Assembly (NCBI RefSeq): GCF_018100805.1
Contig: NZ_JAGJEA010000008.1
Coordinates: 124,001-188,000, forward strand
DNA: 64,000 nucleotides
Source: Aquimarina sp. MMG016
GTDB lineage: Bacteria; Bacteroidota; Bacteroidia; Flavobacteriales; Flavobacteriaceae
Reading direction: 5' to 3'
The notes beneath the pieces are model-generated. The model was given only the letters and a program-made list of their open reading frames with translations. It made no database searches and had not been told where the DNA came from. Each line of letters begins with the position of its first letter. Positions within the stretch are counted from its first letter, which is position 1. Positions 28,374-37,154 of the stretch are shown here, piece by piece. The translations under genes and the position numbers were made by a program.

Positions 28374-29132
28374 ATGTCAGAACAACTCAAGAAAATTACA
28401 GAAAAACATTGCGGAAATCCGCCTGCCAAGTATGATGACTTAAAAGTACTGTTTTTAAACTGCACACTTAACAGAACGCCAGTTTTATCACATACTGAAG
28501 GGCTCATTGACTTAGCTAAAAAAATTTTTGAAGCCAATGGGGTGACTACTAAAGTAATTCGCCCCGTAGATTATGTAATCCCCGCAGGATTAGGATTAGA
28601 TATGTCACAAACTCCTGAATGGGAAAAAGATGACTGGCCAATGCTTCAAAAAGAAGTGGATGCCTGCGACATTTTAATTCTATGTACTTCAGTTTGGCTA
28701 GGAGAAAAATCTTCGGTATGTAATAGAGTACTGGAAAGAATGTATGGCTATACACATCAATTTAATACAAAGGGGCAATATAGAGATTATGGAAAAGTAG
28801 GGGCAACATTGATTACCGGAAACGAAGACGGTGTAAAACATTGTGCAATGAATATCCTTTTTTCTCTATCACATATTGGATATACAGTCCCTCCTCAGGC
28901 TGATGCAGGTTGGATGGGTGAAGCGGGACCAGGACCATCCTATAGAGATGAAGCATCAGGAGGACCTGAAAACGATTTTACAAATAGAAATACAACATTT
29001 CTTGCTTGGAATTGTATGCACCTTGCACGAATGCTTAAAGATATCGGCGGTATTCCTGCCCACGGAAATCAGCCAGATGAATGGGAAGCAGGATGTAAAG
29101 CTGGATTCAATAGCCCTGAACATAAACGATAG
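28374..29132 (+). CDS. NAD(P)H-dependent flavoprotein reductase (flavodoxin-like)
   Basis: This 252-residue protein has a flavodoxin-like alpha/beta fold: LKVLFLNCTLNRTPVLSHTE (23-42, the FMN-phosphate loop region) and DILILCTSVWLGEKSSVCNRVLER (95-118, the usual TPIYWGS-like region). It resembles the NADPH-dependent FMN reductases and should reduce flavin or quinone-like substrates in the cytoplasm. The tail is longer than in small flavodoxins and has Cys-containing segments (AWNCMHLARML). It is followed by an unassigned gene with 44 bases between. Confidence 0.82.
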   Translation: MSEQLKKITEKHCGNPPAKYDDLKVLFLNCTLNRTPVLSHTEGLIDLAKKIFEANGVTTKVIRPVDYVIPAGLGLDMSQTPEWEKDDWPMLQKEVDACDILILCTSVWLGEKSSVCNRVLERMYGYTHQFNTKGQYRDYGKVGATLITGNEDGVKHCAMNILFSLSHIGYTVPPQADAGWMGEAGPGPSYRDEASGGPENDFTNRNTTFLAWNCMHLARMLKDIGGIPAHGNQPDEWEAGCKAGFNSPEHKR

Positions 29133-29176
29133 TAAAAAGAAAAAACATTAAAACTTCAAGCACACAAAACAAAAAT

Positions 29177-29926
29177 ATGACAACTCAAATGCATTTGGCG
29201 GCACAATATCTTGCCGCAGCAGGAATTAGTTTTGTAGATAAAAAAGATGACGATAGCCATACGAATCTTGGGTTCTCTATTGAAGACCCTAAGCTGTATA
29301 CCCATCCTCTCAATGAAGATGATGATACACTTTCTTTAAGCTATCAACATTTTACTTTAGATTGGAATTTCAAAAATTCGCAAAAAACATTACCCCTGGA
29401 TGGAGCTTCTCACTCCAAAATTGTCAAATGGATAGCAGAAACCGCGATTGAAGCAAATATTAAGAAGCCTTACAAGTATGACTTGCATTATGAACTACCA
29501 TACACCCCAATTACAGAAGATTTTATCTTTAAACTAATTGATGTTGCTAGTTTGAGAAAACTTACCTCTTTCAGAATTTTAGCACAACTTATATTAGAAA
29601 CGTTCATAAAAAATCAACAACTATCATCAGATATTAGAGTTTGGCCACATCATTTTGATACAGGGGCTTTCATGCCATTAGAGGATAAAACTAATCTTGC
29701 CATCGGTTTAGGTCTGGCAATTCCTGACTCATCTAATGATGAATACTACTTTTATATTAGTGCATATCATGGTCATGATAGTGTAGATACTGCAAAATTT
29801 AAACCGCTATCACTTGGCGAATGGAAGAATGAAGGTTTTAAAGGTGCTGTTTTACCAATTTCAGGGGTAGACAAAAATAGTGGGGTTGCTTTTTTTGAAG
29901 AAGCTCTTTCTGCTTATAAAAAATAA
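29177..29926 (+). CDS. Hypothetical protein with WPHHFD motif
   Basis: A 249-residue soluble protein, without signal peptide or membrane helix. The conserved-looking stretch is [15 protein letters not shown] (about 154-168) followed by [25 protein letters not shown]; the WPHHFD string recalls DUF5996-type proteins, but this is by memory and the rest does not let me confirm. It sits between the reductase and antiporter genes, with only 52 bases to the next start, and its own function is unknown. Confidence 0.6.
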   Translation: MTTQMHLAAQYLAAAGISFVDKKDDDSHTNLGFSIEDPKLYTHPLNEDDDTLSLSYQHFTLDWNFKNSQKTLPLDGASHSKIVKWIAETAIEANIKKPYKYDLHYELPYTPITEDFIFKLIDVASLRKLTSFRILAQLILETFIKNQQLSSDIRVWPHHFDTGAFMPLEDKTNLAIGLGLAIPDSSNDEYYFYISAYHGHDSVDTAKFKPLSLGEWKNEGFKGAVLPISGVDKNSGVAFFEEALSAYKK

Positions 29927-29978
29927 AAACTGTGGAGCATTGGTATCCCATCAATATCAATGCAAAATCTTAGAAATT

Positions 29979-31220
29979 ATGTTACAGTCTTTCAGTATTG
30001 TTTTTTCGATTGCTGCTTTTTTTAGTTTTGTGAATTACAAATGGCTAAAATTACCAACTACGATTGCGCTAATGCTGATGAGCTTGGTTACCATTGGAAT
30101 TATTACCGTAAGCAAAGGGGTTTTTCCACAATTTTACCAATTCTTTTGTGATATTGTTACCAATTCTGATTTCAGGAGCTTGCTTTTAGATGGCATTTTA
30201 AGTTTCCTTCTGTTTGCAGGTGCACTTCACGTAAATATTGAGGAATTGGCAAAAGAGAAATGGGCCATTATTTTATTTGCAACGTTGGGAGTTGTGATAT
30301 CTACATGTATCGTTGGAGGATTAACATTTGGTGCGGCACAACTTATAGGTATTGAACTACCTTTTTTACATGCATTACTTTTTGGCGCATTGATTTCGCC
30401 AACAGATCCAATAGCTGTGATGGCAATATTAAAAAAAGCAAAAATTGCAAAAAGTTTAGGGATTAAAATTGAGGGGGAATCCTTGTTCAACGACGGGATT
30501 GGAGTTGTTGTATTTTCTGGAATACTCATCCTTACGGGAATGGGAGAACATCAAGCTGAAGGTTCTATTAGCGCAGAAATAGGCAAACTATTTCTGGAGG
30601 AAGCAGTTGGCGGAATCTTATATGGAGCGCTCCTTGGTTTTATAGGATCCCGAAGTATTAAATCAGTAGAAGAAAATCCGCAATTATCCGTAATGATAAG
30701 TCTGGCCATAGTGATGGGTGGATATGCATTGGCATCGCTGATCCATGTATCCGGACCACTGGCTATGGTGGTTGCGGGAATGATCATTGGTAATAGATTA
30801 AATGTTGCGACTAATAAAGGACCGACAAGAAAACTGATCAATGATATCTGGGAAGTATTGGATGATGTTTTTAATGGTATTCTGTTTGTGTTGATTGGGT
30901 TAGCTATTCATTTATTGAAATTCGATGCAAGTCATTTAACGTTGGGGATTATTGCAATTTTCATAGTACTTTTTTCCAGATTTATTTCTGTGTTTCTACC
31001 TTATTCTTTATTAAAACATTCAGAAATGAGTCCTCTGAAAACAGTAACCATACTTACCTGGGGCGGTTTAAGAGGTGGTATTTCTCTGGCATTAGCGCTA
31101 AGTTTAGCTGATAATCCTTCTTCAGAAATTATATTATATATAACCTATGTCGTTGTATTCTTTTCAATAATCGTTCAAGGATTAAGTATCGGAAGACTCG
31201 TTAAAAAGTTATATAACTAA
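29979..31220 (+). CDS. Cation/proton antiporter, CPA1/NhaP type
   Basis: 413 residues from the ATG at 29979 ([15 protein letters not shown]); a longer frame from 29880 overlaps the preceding gene and adds 33 unlikely residues. About 12 membrane segments are visible. The ion-binding core of the CPA1 family is clear: [18 protein letters not shown] (about 133-150, TDP motif) and [15 protein letters not shown] (about 165-179, ND motif), plus the conserved [15 protein letters not shown] near the end. It should exchange Na+ or K+ for protons across the inner membrane. Unlike many NhaP proteins it has no cytoplasmic C-terminal domain. Confidence 0.9.
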   Translation: MLQSFSIVFSIAAFFSFVNYKWLKLPTTIALMLMSLVTIGIITVSKGVFPQFYQFFCDIVTNSDFRSLLLDGILSFLLFAGALHVNIEELAKEKWAIILFATLGVVISTCIVGGLTFGAAQLIGIELPFLHALLFGALISPTDPIAVMAILKKAKIAKSLGIKIEGESLFNDGIGVVVFSGILILTGMGEHQAEGSISAEIGKLFLEEAVGGILYGALLGFIGSRSIKSVEENPQLSVMISLAIVMGGYALASLIHVSGPLAMVVAGMIIGNRLNVATNKGPTRKLINDIWEVLDDVFNGILFVLIGLAIHLLKFDASHLTLGIIAIFIVLFSRFISVFLPYSLLKHSEMSPLKTVTILTWGGLRGGISLALALSLADNPSSEIILYITYVVVFFSIIVQGLSIGRLVKKLYN

Positions 31221-31328
31221 AGGTATCTTAAAATCTAAATCAAGTAAAAACACCTATTTTTTTACTTTGGGAAAGTTATATCTTTAAAATTCTTAAAGAC
31301 TATATAACTTCTTAACCAAAAACCAACA

Positions 31329-32270
31329 ATGGATACCAATAAAGGCATAACCAATCTCATAAAAAAAGATAAAATTTGGATTATTATTACGACTTTTATG
31401 TTAGTTGGAATAGCTTTTAGTAATGTTTCGGTTACCCCTGCCCTCAATTTCTTATCTGATGTAAACGGCGATTTAATGCTAAGCTTAGGACTTGCTTTGG
31501 AATTAAAAAGTATCACTACCAGCATAGATCACTCAAATATTCCTTTGGTTGGAGGAATTGCAATAGAATTTTCGGACATTTTAACGAGGGTGATTGATTA
31601 CCTTTCTTTTGCCAATATTGTAATTGCAATCCAGACGATTCTGGTCAATATGGGAAAATCTTTATTATTTAAAATTCTCCCCTTATTGTTTCTTGGAGGT
31701 ATATTTCTAAAAAAATATAAACAACTCGCATTAAAGTTATTAATCATTTCATTGCTAATCAATCCTGGACTTTCTCTATACGTAAACGGAATACATTATG
31801 TTTCTGACTCTATGGAGTTAGATCTTGGTTCTGCTTTACACGAACATTTATCCGCTATAAAAAACAAATATGAAGAAAAAAGAAAAGAGGTAAAATCTAA
31901 ACAAGAAACTCGAAAAGAAAAGCAGTTAGAAAAAGCTAAAGAAAAAGGTCGTAAAGGTATTGGTATCTTTAAAAAAGTTGAAGATGCTGTTGTAGATAAG
32001 GTCGAAAATATCAGTGTAGATGTCGAAGAAGGGGTATCTGAAGCTTTTGAAGTACTAAAAGAAGGTAAAAAAGAATTAATGAAATTAATAATCAATATGA
32101 TCAGTAATCTTATCGTACTATTTTTAATCCTACCCTTGCTATATTTCTACCTGATGAGTTTTGTGCTGAAGAAACTCTTTCATTTTTCAGGATTAAGTAA
32201 AATCTATGCTTCTGAAACAAATAATCTTAAAAAAATAGGAGAAGATTTAAAAACACATAATAACTCTTAA
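31329..32270 (+). CDS. Hypothetical membrane protein with charged central helix
   Basis: A 313-residue protein of unknown function. Membrane segments are at about 16-32, 86-108, 116-126 and 130-150, then a highly charged Lys/Glu helix at about 178-215 (NKYEEKRKEVKSKQETRKEK), more amphipathic helix (VEDAVVDKVENISVDVEE), and two membrane segments near 254-280. The alternation of membrane pairs with a long basic/acidic helix suggests a scaffold or stator-like arrangement. It is 12 bases upstream of the GH25 lysozyme gene and is probably co-transcribed, which hints at cell-wall work, but that is inference. Confidence 0.6.
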   Translation: MDTNKGITNLIKKDKIWIIITTFMLVGIAFSNVSVTPALNFLSDVNGDLMLSLGLALELKSITTSIDHSNIPLVGGIAIEFSDILTRVIDYLSFANIVIAIQTILVNMGKSLLFKILPLLFLGGIFLKKYKQLALKLLIISLLINPGLSLYVNGIHYVSDSMELDLGSALHEHLSAIKNKYEEKRKEVKSKQETRKEKQLEKAKEKGRKGIGIFKKVEDAVVDKVENISVDVEEGVSEAFEVLKEGKKELMKLIINMISNLIVLFLILPLLYFYLMSFVLKKLFHFSGLSKIYASETNNLKKIGEDLKTHNNS

Positions 32271-32282
32271 CAACCAAACCTG

Positions 32283-33011
32283 ATGAAAAAACTTTTTATT
32301 GTAACTATAACAACTTTATTACTCTTCTCTTGTGCTAACGATAAAAATGACCCTTGCTATTCCGAGAATCAAAGATTAGAAAAAGATCCTTCTATTTTAG
32401 GAATGGATATTTCTCATTTTCAGAGTGAGATCAACTGGGATGAGATCAAAGCCGATGGAGTTAATTTTGTTTATATCAAAGCTTCTCAAAGCACACATTT
32501 TAAAGACCCAAAATTTAAAATAAACCGAGCTTCCGCAAAAAATGAGTGTATTTATCGCGGTCCTTATCATTTTTATGAAACCGGTAAAGATCCGGTAAAG
32601 CAAGCACAAAATTTTCTAGAAGCCGTAGGACAGTTAGAATCTGGCGATTTACCACCTGTTTTAGACCTGGAAGAAGGAGGTATTAAAACAGCAGTAAGTA
32701 TAGAAACCTATCACAAAAATACCCTACTTTGGTTAAAAACAGTCGAAGAAAAACTAGGCGTTATCCCAATTATTTATGCAGATCCATCTTTTGGGAATAA
32801 ATACCTGAGTAATCCTGCATTTGCGAAATACAAACTTTGGGTTGCAGAATACACAAAAGCAAAATCACCTAAAATACCTGAAACATGGAAAAATGAAGGT
32901 TGGACAATTTGGCAACGAACAGATCGAGAAAAACTAGAAGGTATTGGTAAAGTTGATTATGACTTATTTCAAAGTGATGCTAAAGCATTTAGGAAATTGA
33001 TAAAGAAATAG
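32283..33011 (+). CDS. Glycoside hydrolase family 25 lysozyme, lipoprotein
   Basis: A 242-residue lipoprotein (signal ending LLLFSCAND, Cys17) with a GH25 muramidase domain. Family motifs are GMDISHFQSEINWDEIK (about 40-56, first catalytic-region Asp), FVYIKASQ, GPYHFYE and PVLDLEEGG (about 123-131, Asp and Glu of the active site), then IIYADPSF and LWVAEY. It cleaves the MurNAc-GlcNAc bond of peptidoglycan. Attachment as a lipoprotein suggests it works at the inner leaflet of the outer membrane. Its transcript should stop at the hairpin at 33091-33117, which also terminates the opposite-strand RNA. Confidence 0.9.
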   Translation: MKKLFIVTITTLLLFSCANDKNDPCYSENQRLEKDPSILGMDISHFQSEINWDEIKADGVNFVYIKASQSTHFKDPKFKINRASAKNECIYRGPYHFYETGKDPVKQAQNFLEAVGQLESGDLPPVLDLEEGGIKTAVSIETYHKNTLLWLKTVEEKLGVIPIIYADPSFGNKYLSNPAFAKYKLWVAEYTKAKSPKIPETWKNEGWTIWQRTDREKLEGIGKVDYDLFQSDAKAFRKLIKK

Positions 33012-33087
33012 ATTACTGCCTCAACTTAACATATCTAATCTTTTACTTCATTGCTGAAAATCATAGAAGTTTCTAAAAATATATTGA

Positions 33088-33221
33088 AACAAAAAAGAGT
33101 GCCTCCGCACTCTTTTTCTTCACACAAATCATCTTAATTTAGGGGCTTATTCTAAAATTAAAACTCACTTTTTATAAAAACTTTCATCTTGGGGAAAATG
33201 AAAGCGTTAACTCATTATTAC
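33088..33221 (-). ncRNA. Small RNA gene, copy 1 of 3
   Basis: On the minus strand a promoter TTTG (33253-33256) -N19- TATCTTTAC (33225-33233) predicts a start near 33221. The predicted RNA of about 135 bases contains a hairpin at 33181-33204 (arms CTTTCAT/ATGAAAG, loop with GGGG or CCCC) and ends in a terminator hairpin (GAGTGC at 33097-33102 with GCACTC at 33107-33112, loop of four) followed by T6. Compared with copies 2 and 3 the terminator stem has two compensated pair changes. No open reading frame is shared by the three copies. Confidence 0.6.
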
Positions 33222-33300
33222 AGTGTAAAGATACAATCATTTTTCAATCCACCAAACAAATTTGTGTATTTTATCTAAAAAAAATGTTTTTTAACATTAA

Positions 33301-33616
33301 TAAACACTATAAATCGTGTATTTTGTAAGTTTTTTATTACAAAAATATAAACTAAGCAAATATTCAGCTTCGAATTATGAACTTGTCATATATTCGGAAT
33401 TGTAATAATTCGAGCTGTCCCCACTTTAATTTGTTGATTTAAAACCAAATCCATCATCAGAGTTTTTTATGAATTCAAAAAAGAAGTATTTTAGTTTCAT
33501 GATCGAAAGGTGTAAAAGTTTTTAACTTCATAAAATTATAACGACCTTGTCTTCACAGGTAAAACATATGAATAATGATAAATTCATAATTTAAAAAACA
33601 GTACACAAGAAATAAT
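33301..33616. other. AT-rich region upstream of the methyltransferase gene
   Basis: No gene is visible. It contains the inverted repeat TCGAATTAT (33370-33378) / ATAATTCGA (33405-33413), similar in composition to AT-rich intergenic motifs at 39700 and 49660. The promoter of the methyltransferase gene presumably lies here, but I found no convincing box. Confidence 0.4.
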
Positions 33617-34228
33617 ATGAATACAAATCAATCTGAGGAACAACAATACTGGACACAACGATATGATGAAAATCGAACAGGTTGGGATGTAGGTTATGTA
33701 TCAACTCCGCTAAAGGAATATATTGATCAATTAACTGATAAGAATATTAAGATACTGATTCCAGGAGCAGGAAATGCCTATGAAGCAGAATATCTATTCA
33801 AAAAGGGATTCAAAAATGTTTTTGTACTTGATATTTCTGAACAACCACTAAATACACTTTTAGAAAGAGTTCCTGAATTTCCAGAATCACAGTTAATTAT
33901 TGGAGATTTTTTTACTCATACGGGAACATATGACTTGATCATCGAACAAACTTTCTTTTGCTCTTTTACTCCTACGAAAGAAAAACGTTCTAAATATGTA
34001 TCTCAAATTGCAAATCTTTTGAAACTAGAAGGAAAACTTGTCGGTTTATGGTTTGATATTCCATTAACGACTGATACAGAAAAACGTCCTTTTGGAGGCG
34101 ATAAAGAACTGTATTTATCATATTTAAAAAAACATCTGGAGGTTGTTATTTTTGAAAGATGTTATAATTCAATTCCAGAAAGACAAGGAAGTGAACTTTT
34201 CGGGATTTTCAGAAAGAAAATAAAGTAA
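33617..34228 (+). CDS. TPMT-like SAM-dependent methyltransferase
   Basis: A 203-residue class I methyltransferase of the thiopurine methyltransferase-like group. The order of motifs fits: WTQRYDENRTGWDVGYVSTPL (12-32), ILIPGAGNAYEAEYL (46-60, SAM-binding motif I), VFVLDISEQPL (68-78), IIGDFF, DLIIEQTFFCSFTP (105-118), and RPFGGDKEL near 150. Such enzymes methylate thiols, halides or selenium/tellurium compounds; the substrate here is unknown. It is a single gene placed between two copies of the small RNA repeat, whose hairpin at 34275-34301 serves as its terminator. Confidence 0.85.
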   Translation: MNTNQSEEQQYWTQRYDENRTGWDVGYVSTPLKEYIDQLTDKNIKILIPGAGNAYEAEYLFKKGFKNVFVLDISEQPLNTLLERVPEFPESQLIIGDFFTHTGTYDLIIEQTFFCSFTPTKEKRSKYVSQIANLLKLEGKLVGLWFDIPLTTDTEKRPFGGDKELYLSYLKKHLEVVIFERCYNSIPERQGSELFGIFRKKIK

Positions 34229-34271
34229 CTTTGATAGTATCTTTTCTTCTAATAAAATGCAAAGTATTGAA

Positions 34272-34406
34272 AACAAAAAAGAGCGTCTCCACGCTCTTTT
34301 TCTTCACACAAATCATCTTAATTTAGGGGCTTATTCTAAAATTAAAACTCACTTTTTATAAATGCTTTCACCTTGGGGAAAATGAAAGCGCTAACTCATT
34401 AACTCT
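34272..34406 (-). ncRNA. Small RNA gene, copy 2 of 3
   Basis: The promoter is TTTG (34438-34441) -N19- TATCTTTAC (34410-34418) on the minus strand. The internal hairpin is GCTTTCA (34364-34370) with TGAAAGC (34383-34389). The terminator stem is GAGCGT (34281-34286) with ACGCTC (34291-34296), loop CTCC, then T6GTTTT on the minus strand. The block around 34324-34336 is identical in all three copies. It is convergent with the methyltransferase gene, sharing the bidirectional terminator. Confidence 0.6.
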
Positions 34407-34650
34407 GGTGTAAAGATACAACTATTTTCTAATCCACCAAACTTTTTGTGTATTTTATCCAAAAAATATGCTTTTTAACATTTAAAAAATACCAAAACAA
34501 CAAATTTTGTAGTATTTTACTTACATATTTAATATCCTTACCAGAACAGAATACATGGTTTTATTGGATTCATAATTATTCAGAAAAAATAAAAAATCGA
34601 TTTGAAGGAAAAATAAAATTAAAGGGAATAATCAACCCAAAGTATTAGAA

Positions 34651-34785
34651 AACAAAAAAGAGCGTCTCCACGCTCTTTTTCTTCACACAAATCATCTTAA
34701 TTTAGGGGCTTATTCTAAAATTAAAACTCACTTTTTATAAATGTTTTCATCTTGGGGAAAATGAAAACGCTAACTCATTAACTCT
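34651..34785 (-). ncRNA. Small RNA gene, copy 3 of 3
   Basis: The promoter is TTTG (34817-34820) -N19- TATCTTTAC (34789-34797) on the minus strand. The internal hairpin is GTTTTCAT (34743-34750) with ATGAAAAC (34761-34768): the C-G pair of copy 2 is replaced by T-A here, keeping the helix. The terminator hairpin is identical to copy 2 (34660-34665 with 34670-34675). It lies 123 bases past the terminator of the E1 operon. Confidence 0.6.
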
Positions 34786-34921
34786 GGTGTAAAGATACAA
34801 CTATTTTTCAATCCACCAAACTTTTTGTGTATTTTACCCAAAAAAAATGCTTTTTAACTAAACATGTTGAACCAAAAATACATTTTTTGTATTATTTTTC
34901 TTACAAATTTATTATAATTAA

Positions 34922-34968
34922 AAATAAAGCCTCACTTGCTATATATAACAAACAAGGCTATTTTTTTG
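34922..34968 (-). terminator. Terminator of the 2-oxoacid dehydrogenase operon
   Basis: AGCCT (34928-34932) pairs with AGGCT (34955-34959) around an AT-rich loop, with T-rich tracts on both sides. It is 15-60 bases after the stop codon of the fused E1 gene. Confidence 0.55.
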
Positions 34969-34982
34969 ATTTCTATTTACTT

Positions 34983-37103
34983 CTAATACCTCAACAACTC
35001 TTCTATCTTCGCTCTAACTTTTTCTGTAGAAGGAATCATTGTTTGCTCCAGAGTACTATTTAATGGTATTGCAGGCATATTCTCAGATCCAATAGTAATT
35101 ACAGGAGCGTCCAAAGATCTAAAACACTCTTCCTGAATTTTTCCGGATAAAGCTCTGGCAAAAGAATTATTCGTAGGTTCTTCGGTAACTACTAAACACT
35201 TCTTGGTCTTTTTAATCGACTCTATAATAGTATCTTCATCCAACGGATATAGTGTACGTAAATCTATAATCTCCACAGTATCTTTCAGATCCTTTGTGGC
35301 GTTTAGTGCCCAATGTACACCCATTCCGTAAGTTACTACGGTTAATGTTTCTTCTTCATCCTTTGGCCATATTTGTTGTACAATATTGGCTTTCCCAAAA
35401 GGTAATACATAATCTTCTGACGGTTCGATAGTTCTGGCTGCATCGGTTCCTTTAACTTTGGACCAATACAATCCTTTGTGCTCTAATATCACCACCGGAT
35501 TGGGATCATAATATGCAGCTTTCATTAGTCCTTTTAGATCTGCCCCATTACTTGGATAGGCAATTTTGATTCCTCTGATATTGGTAACCACAGATTCTAC
35601 TGAAGATGAATGATATGGGCCACCACTACCATAAGCTCCAATAGGAACTCTTAGAATCATGGAGACAGGCCACTTACCATTAGAAAGATAACAAGATCTA
35701 CTTACCTCTGTAAATAATTGATTGAGTCCTGGCCAGATATAATCTGCAAACTGAACTTCTACAATTGGTTTTAAACCAACTGCAGACATCCCCACTGTAG
35801 ATCCAACGATAAATGCTTCTTGAATAGGTGTATTAAAAACTCGTTCATCACCAAATTTTTGTGCTAAGGTTGCTGCTTCTCTAAATACTCCACCTAATCT
35901 TCCACCTACGTCCTGACCATATAACAAACATTCTTTATGCTTCTGCATCAATTCTTCAACCGCAAAAAGAGCACAATCTACCATGACCACCTCTTCTTTG
36001 TCCTTTGGAGATCGTTCGCCACTTTCTTCTGTGATAGGTGTTGGAGCAAAATCATGTGTAAACAAATCTTCAGGTTTTGGATCTTCAGCTTTTATAGCTT
36101 CCCGAAGATCTTTAGCTACTGTTTCCTTTGCTTCTTTTTCTATAGTATTTACCTCTTCTTCAGTACAACCGGCTTCTAATAATTGATCTCTCAATACCGG
36201 ATATGGGTCTCTCGACCTAGCTTCTTCCAGATCATCTCGATACCATTCCATTCGTACTCCTGATGTATGATGATTTAGTAATGGTACTTTTGCATGAACT
36301 AAAATCGGTCTTCTCTCTTCTCTTATAATTCGAATAGCTTCTTGTACAGCCAAATAACTTTCCGTAAAATTAGCACCATCAATGCTTATTGCTTCTAATC
36401 CGTGAAACCCTGCCGCATATTCATAAGCGTTTTGTGCCCTGGTTTCTGCTTCATTTGCCGAAATATCCCAACCATTATCCTGAACCACATATAATATTGG
36501 TAATTGTTTTAATGCTGCCATCTGAAATGCTTCTGCAATTTCTCCTTCTGTAACCGAAGCATCTCCTAACGAACACACCACAAGAGGTGCAGCCATAGGC
36601 TGTTTATTTATCTCACTCTCCATCAGAGATGGTTTTGTTATTTCACTCTTATGTGTTAAGTCATGAGAAATCCCAACAAGTTCCTTGTATTGCATTCCTA
36701 AAGCAACACCAGTAGATGGAATTGCCTGCATACCTGTTGCAGAGGATTGGTGCGGAATTTTTGGTTTATCATCATCTTTCAAACTCGGATGAGAATAATA
36801 GGTTCTTCCTCCAGAAAAAGGATCATCCTTTTTTGCCAACAGTTGTAACATCAAATCATAAGGTCTCATTCCGATACCTAATAACATCGAATCATCCCTG
36901 TAATACGGAAACGCATAATCCTGAGGTAACAATTGCATTGCTACAGCAATCTGTATGGCTTCATGCCCTCTAGATGTTGCATGAACATATTTTGAAACTG
37001 TTTTAAAATTTTCTTCATATAGTTCCGTCATACTTTTAGCAGTACAAAGTGTACTAAATGCTTTTTTCAGAACTTCTTTTGCTATTGTTTTTTCAGCTAA
37101 CAT
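34983..37103 (-). CDS. 2-oxoacid dehydrogenase E1, fused alpha-beta subunits (branched-chain type)
   Basis: 706 residues joining the two E1 subunits. The alpha part (about 1-345) has the ThDP motif CSLGDASVTEGEIAEAFQ to YVVQDNGWDIS and HTSGVRMEWYRDD. The beta part (about 370-706) has MVDCALFAVEELMQKH, NTPIQEAFIVGSTVG, VEVQFADYIWPGLNQ and a transketolase C-terminal domain (VTYGMGVHWALNA, VVTEEPTNN). It decarboxylates branched-chain 2-oxo acids and transfers the acyl group to the lipoyl of E2. Fusion of alpha and beta is common in Bacteroidota. It is the last gene of an E2-aminotransferase-E1 run. Activity on phenylpyruvate is possible but unproven. Confidence 0.9.
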   Translation of the reverse strand: MLAEKTIAKEVLKKAFSTLCTAKSMTELYEENFKTVSKYVHATSRGHEAIQIAVAMQLLPQDYAFPYYRDDSMLLGIGMRPYDLMLQLLAKKDDPFSGGRTYYSHPSLKDDDKPKIPHQSSATGMQAIPSTGVALGMQYKELVGISHDLTHKSEITKPSLMESEINKQPMAAPLVVCSLGDASVTEGEIAEAFQMAALKQLPILYVVQDNGWDISANEAETRAQNAYEYAAGFHGLEAISIDGANFTESYLAVQEAIRIIREERRPILVHAKVPLLNHHTSGVRMEWYRDDLEEARSRDPYPVLRDQLLEAGCTEEEVNTIEKEAKETVAKDLREAIKAEDPKPEDLFTHDFAPTPITEESGERSPKDKEEVVMVDCALFAVEELMQKHKECLLYGQDVGGRLGGVFREAATLAQKFGDERVFNTPIQEAFIVGSTVGMSAVGLKPIVEVQFADYIWPGLNQLFTEVSRSCYLSNGKWPVSMILRVPIGAYGSGGPYHSSSVESVVTNIRGIKIAYPSNGADLKGLMKAAYYDPNPVVILEHKGLYWSKVKGTDAARTIEPSEDYVLPFGKANIVQQIWPKDEEETLTVVTYGMGVHWALNATKDLKDTVEIIDLRTLYPLDEDTIIESIKKTKKCLVVTEEPTNNSFARALSGKIQEECFRSLDAPVITIGSENMPAIPLNSTLEQTMIPSTEKVRAKIEELLRY

Positions 37104-37154
37104 CTCTATTTAATTTTTGATGTATGATTTTCGAATTAAGATTATTAAAATTCT

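Larger units (their letters stand above)
33084..34858. repeat. Three copies of a ~215-base non-coding repeat
   Basis: Copies are at 33084-33296, 34260-34480 and 34638-34858, all in the same orientation. Copies 2 and 3 differ at about ten positions; copy 1 is more diverged but aligns along its whole length. Each unit has, from left to right, a bidirectional terminator hairpin, the block TTTAGGGGCTTATTC, a second hairpin, and a minus-strand promoter. Weaker similarity (ATTTTGTA followed by a TTAC-rich stretch) extends about 50 bases further. No transposase, terminal inverted repeats or target duplications are seen. The 157-base spacer between copies 2 and 3 shows no gene. Confidence 0.85.

Noticed and set aside
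28876-29151. Frame overlapping the end of the flavoprotein reductase gene
   Set aside because: Different frame of a supported gene, no ribosome site or homology seen.
29880-29978. Longer N terminus for the antiporter
   Set aside because: It overlaps the preceding gene and is polar, whereas the ATG at 29979 begins directly at the first membrane segment.
34448-34648. Open frame of 66 codons between small RNA copies 2 and 3
   Set aside because: It begins inside the repeat's promoter flank, has a non-ATG start, and a similar frame after copy 3 (34827-35063) arises only because the repeat flank is shared. No coding character.
33084-34858. Insertion sequence, MITE or CRISPR-like array for the three repeats
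   Set aside because: The units lack terminal inverted repeats, target duplications and regular short spacing, and each has a promoter and terminator, which fits RNA genes better.
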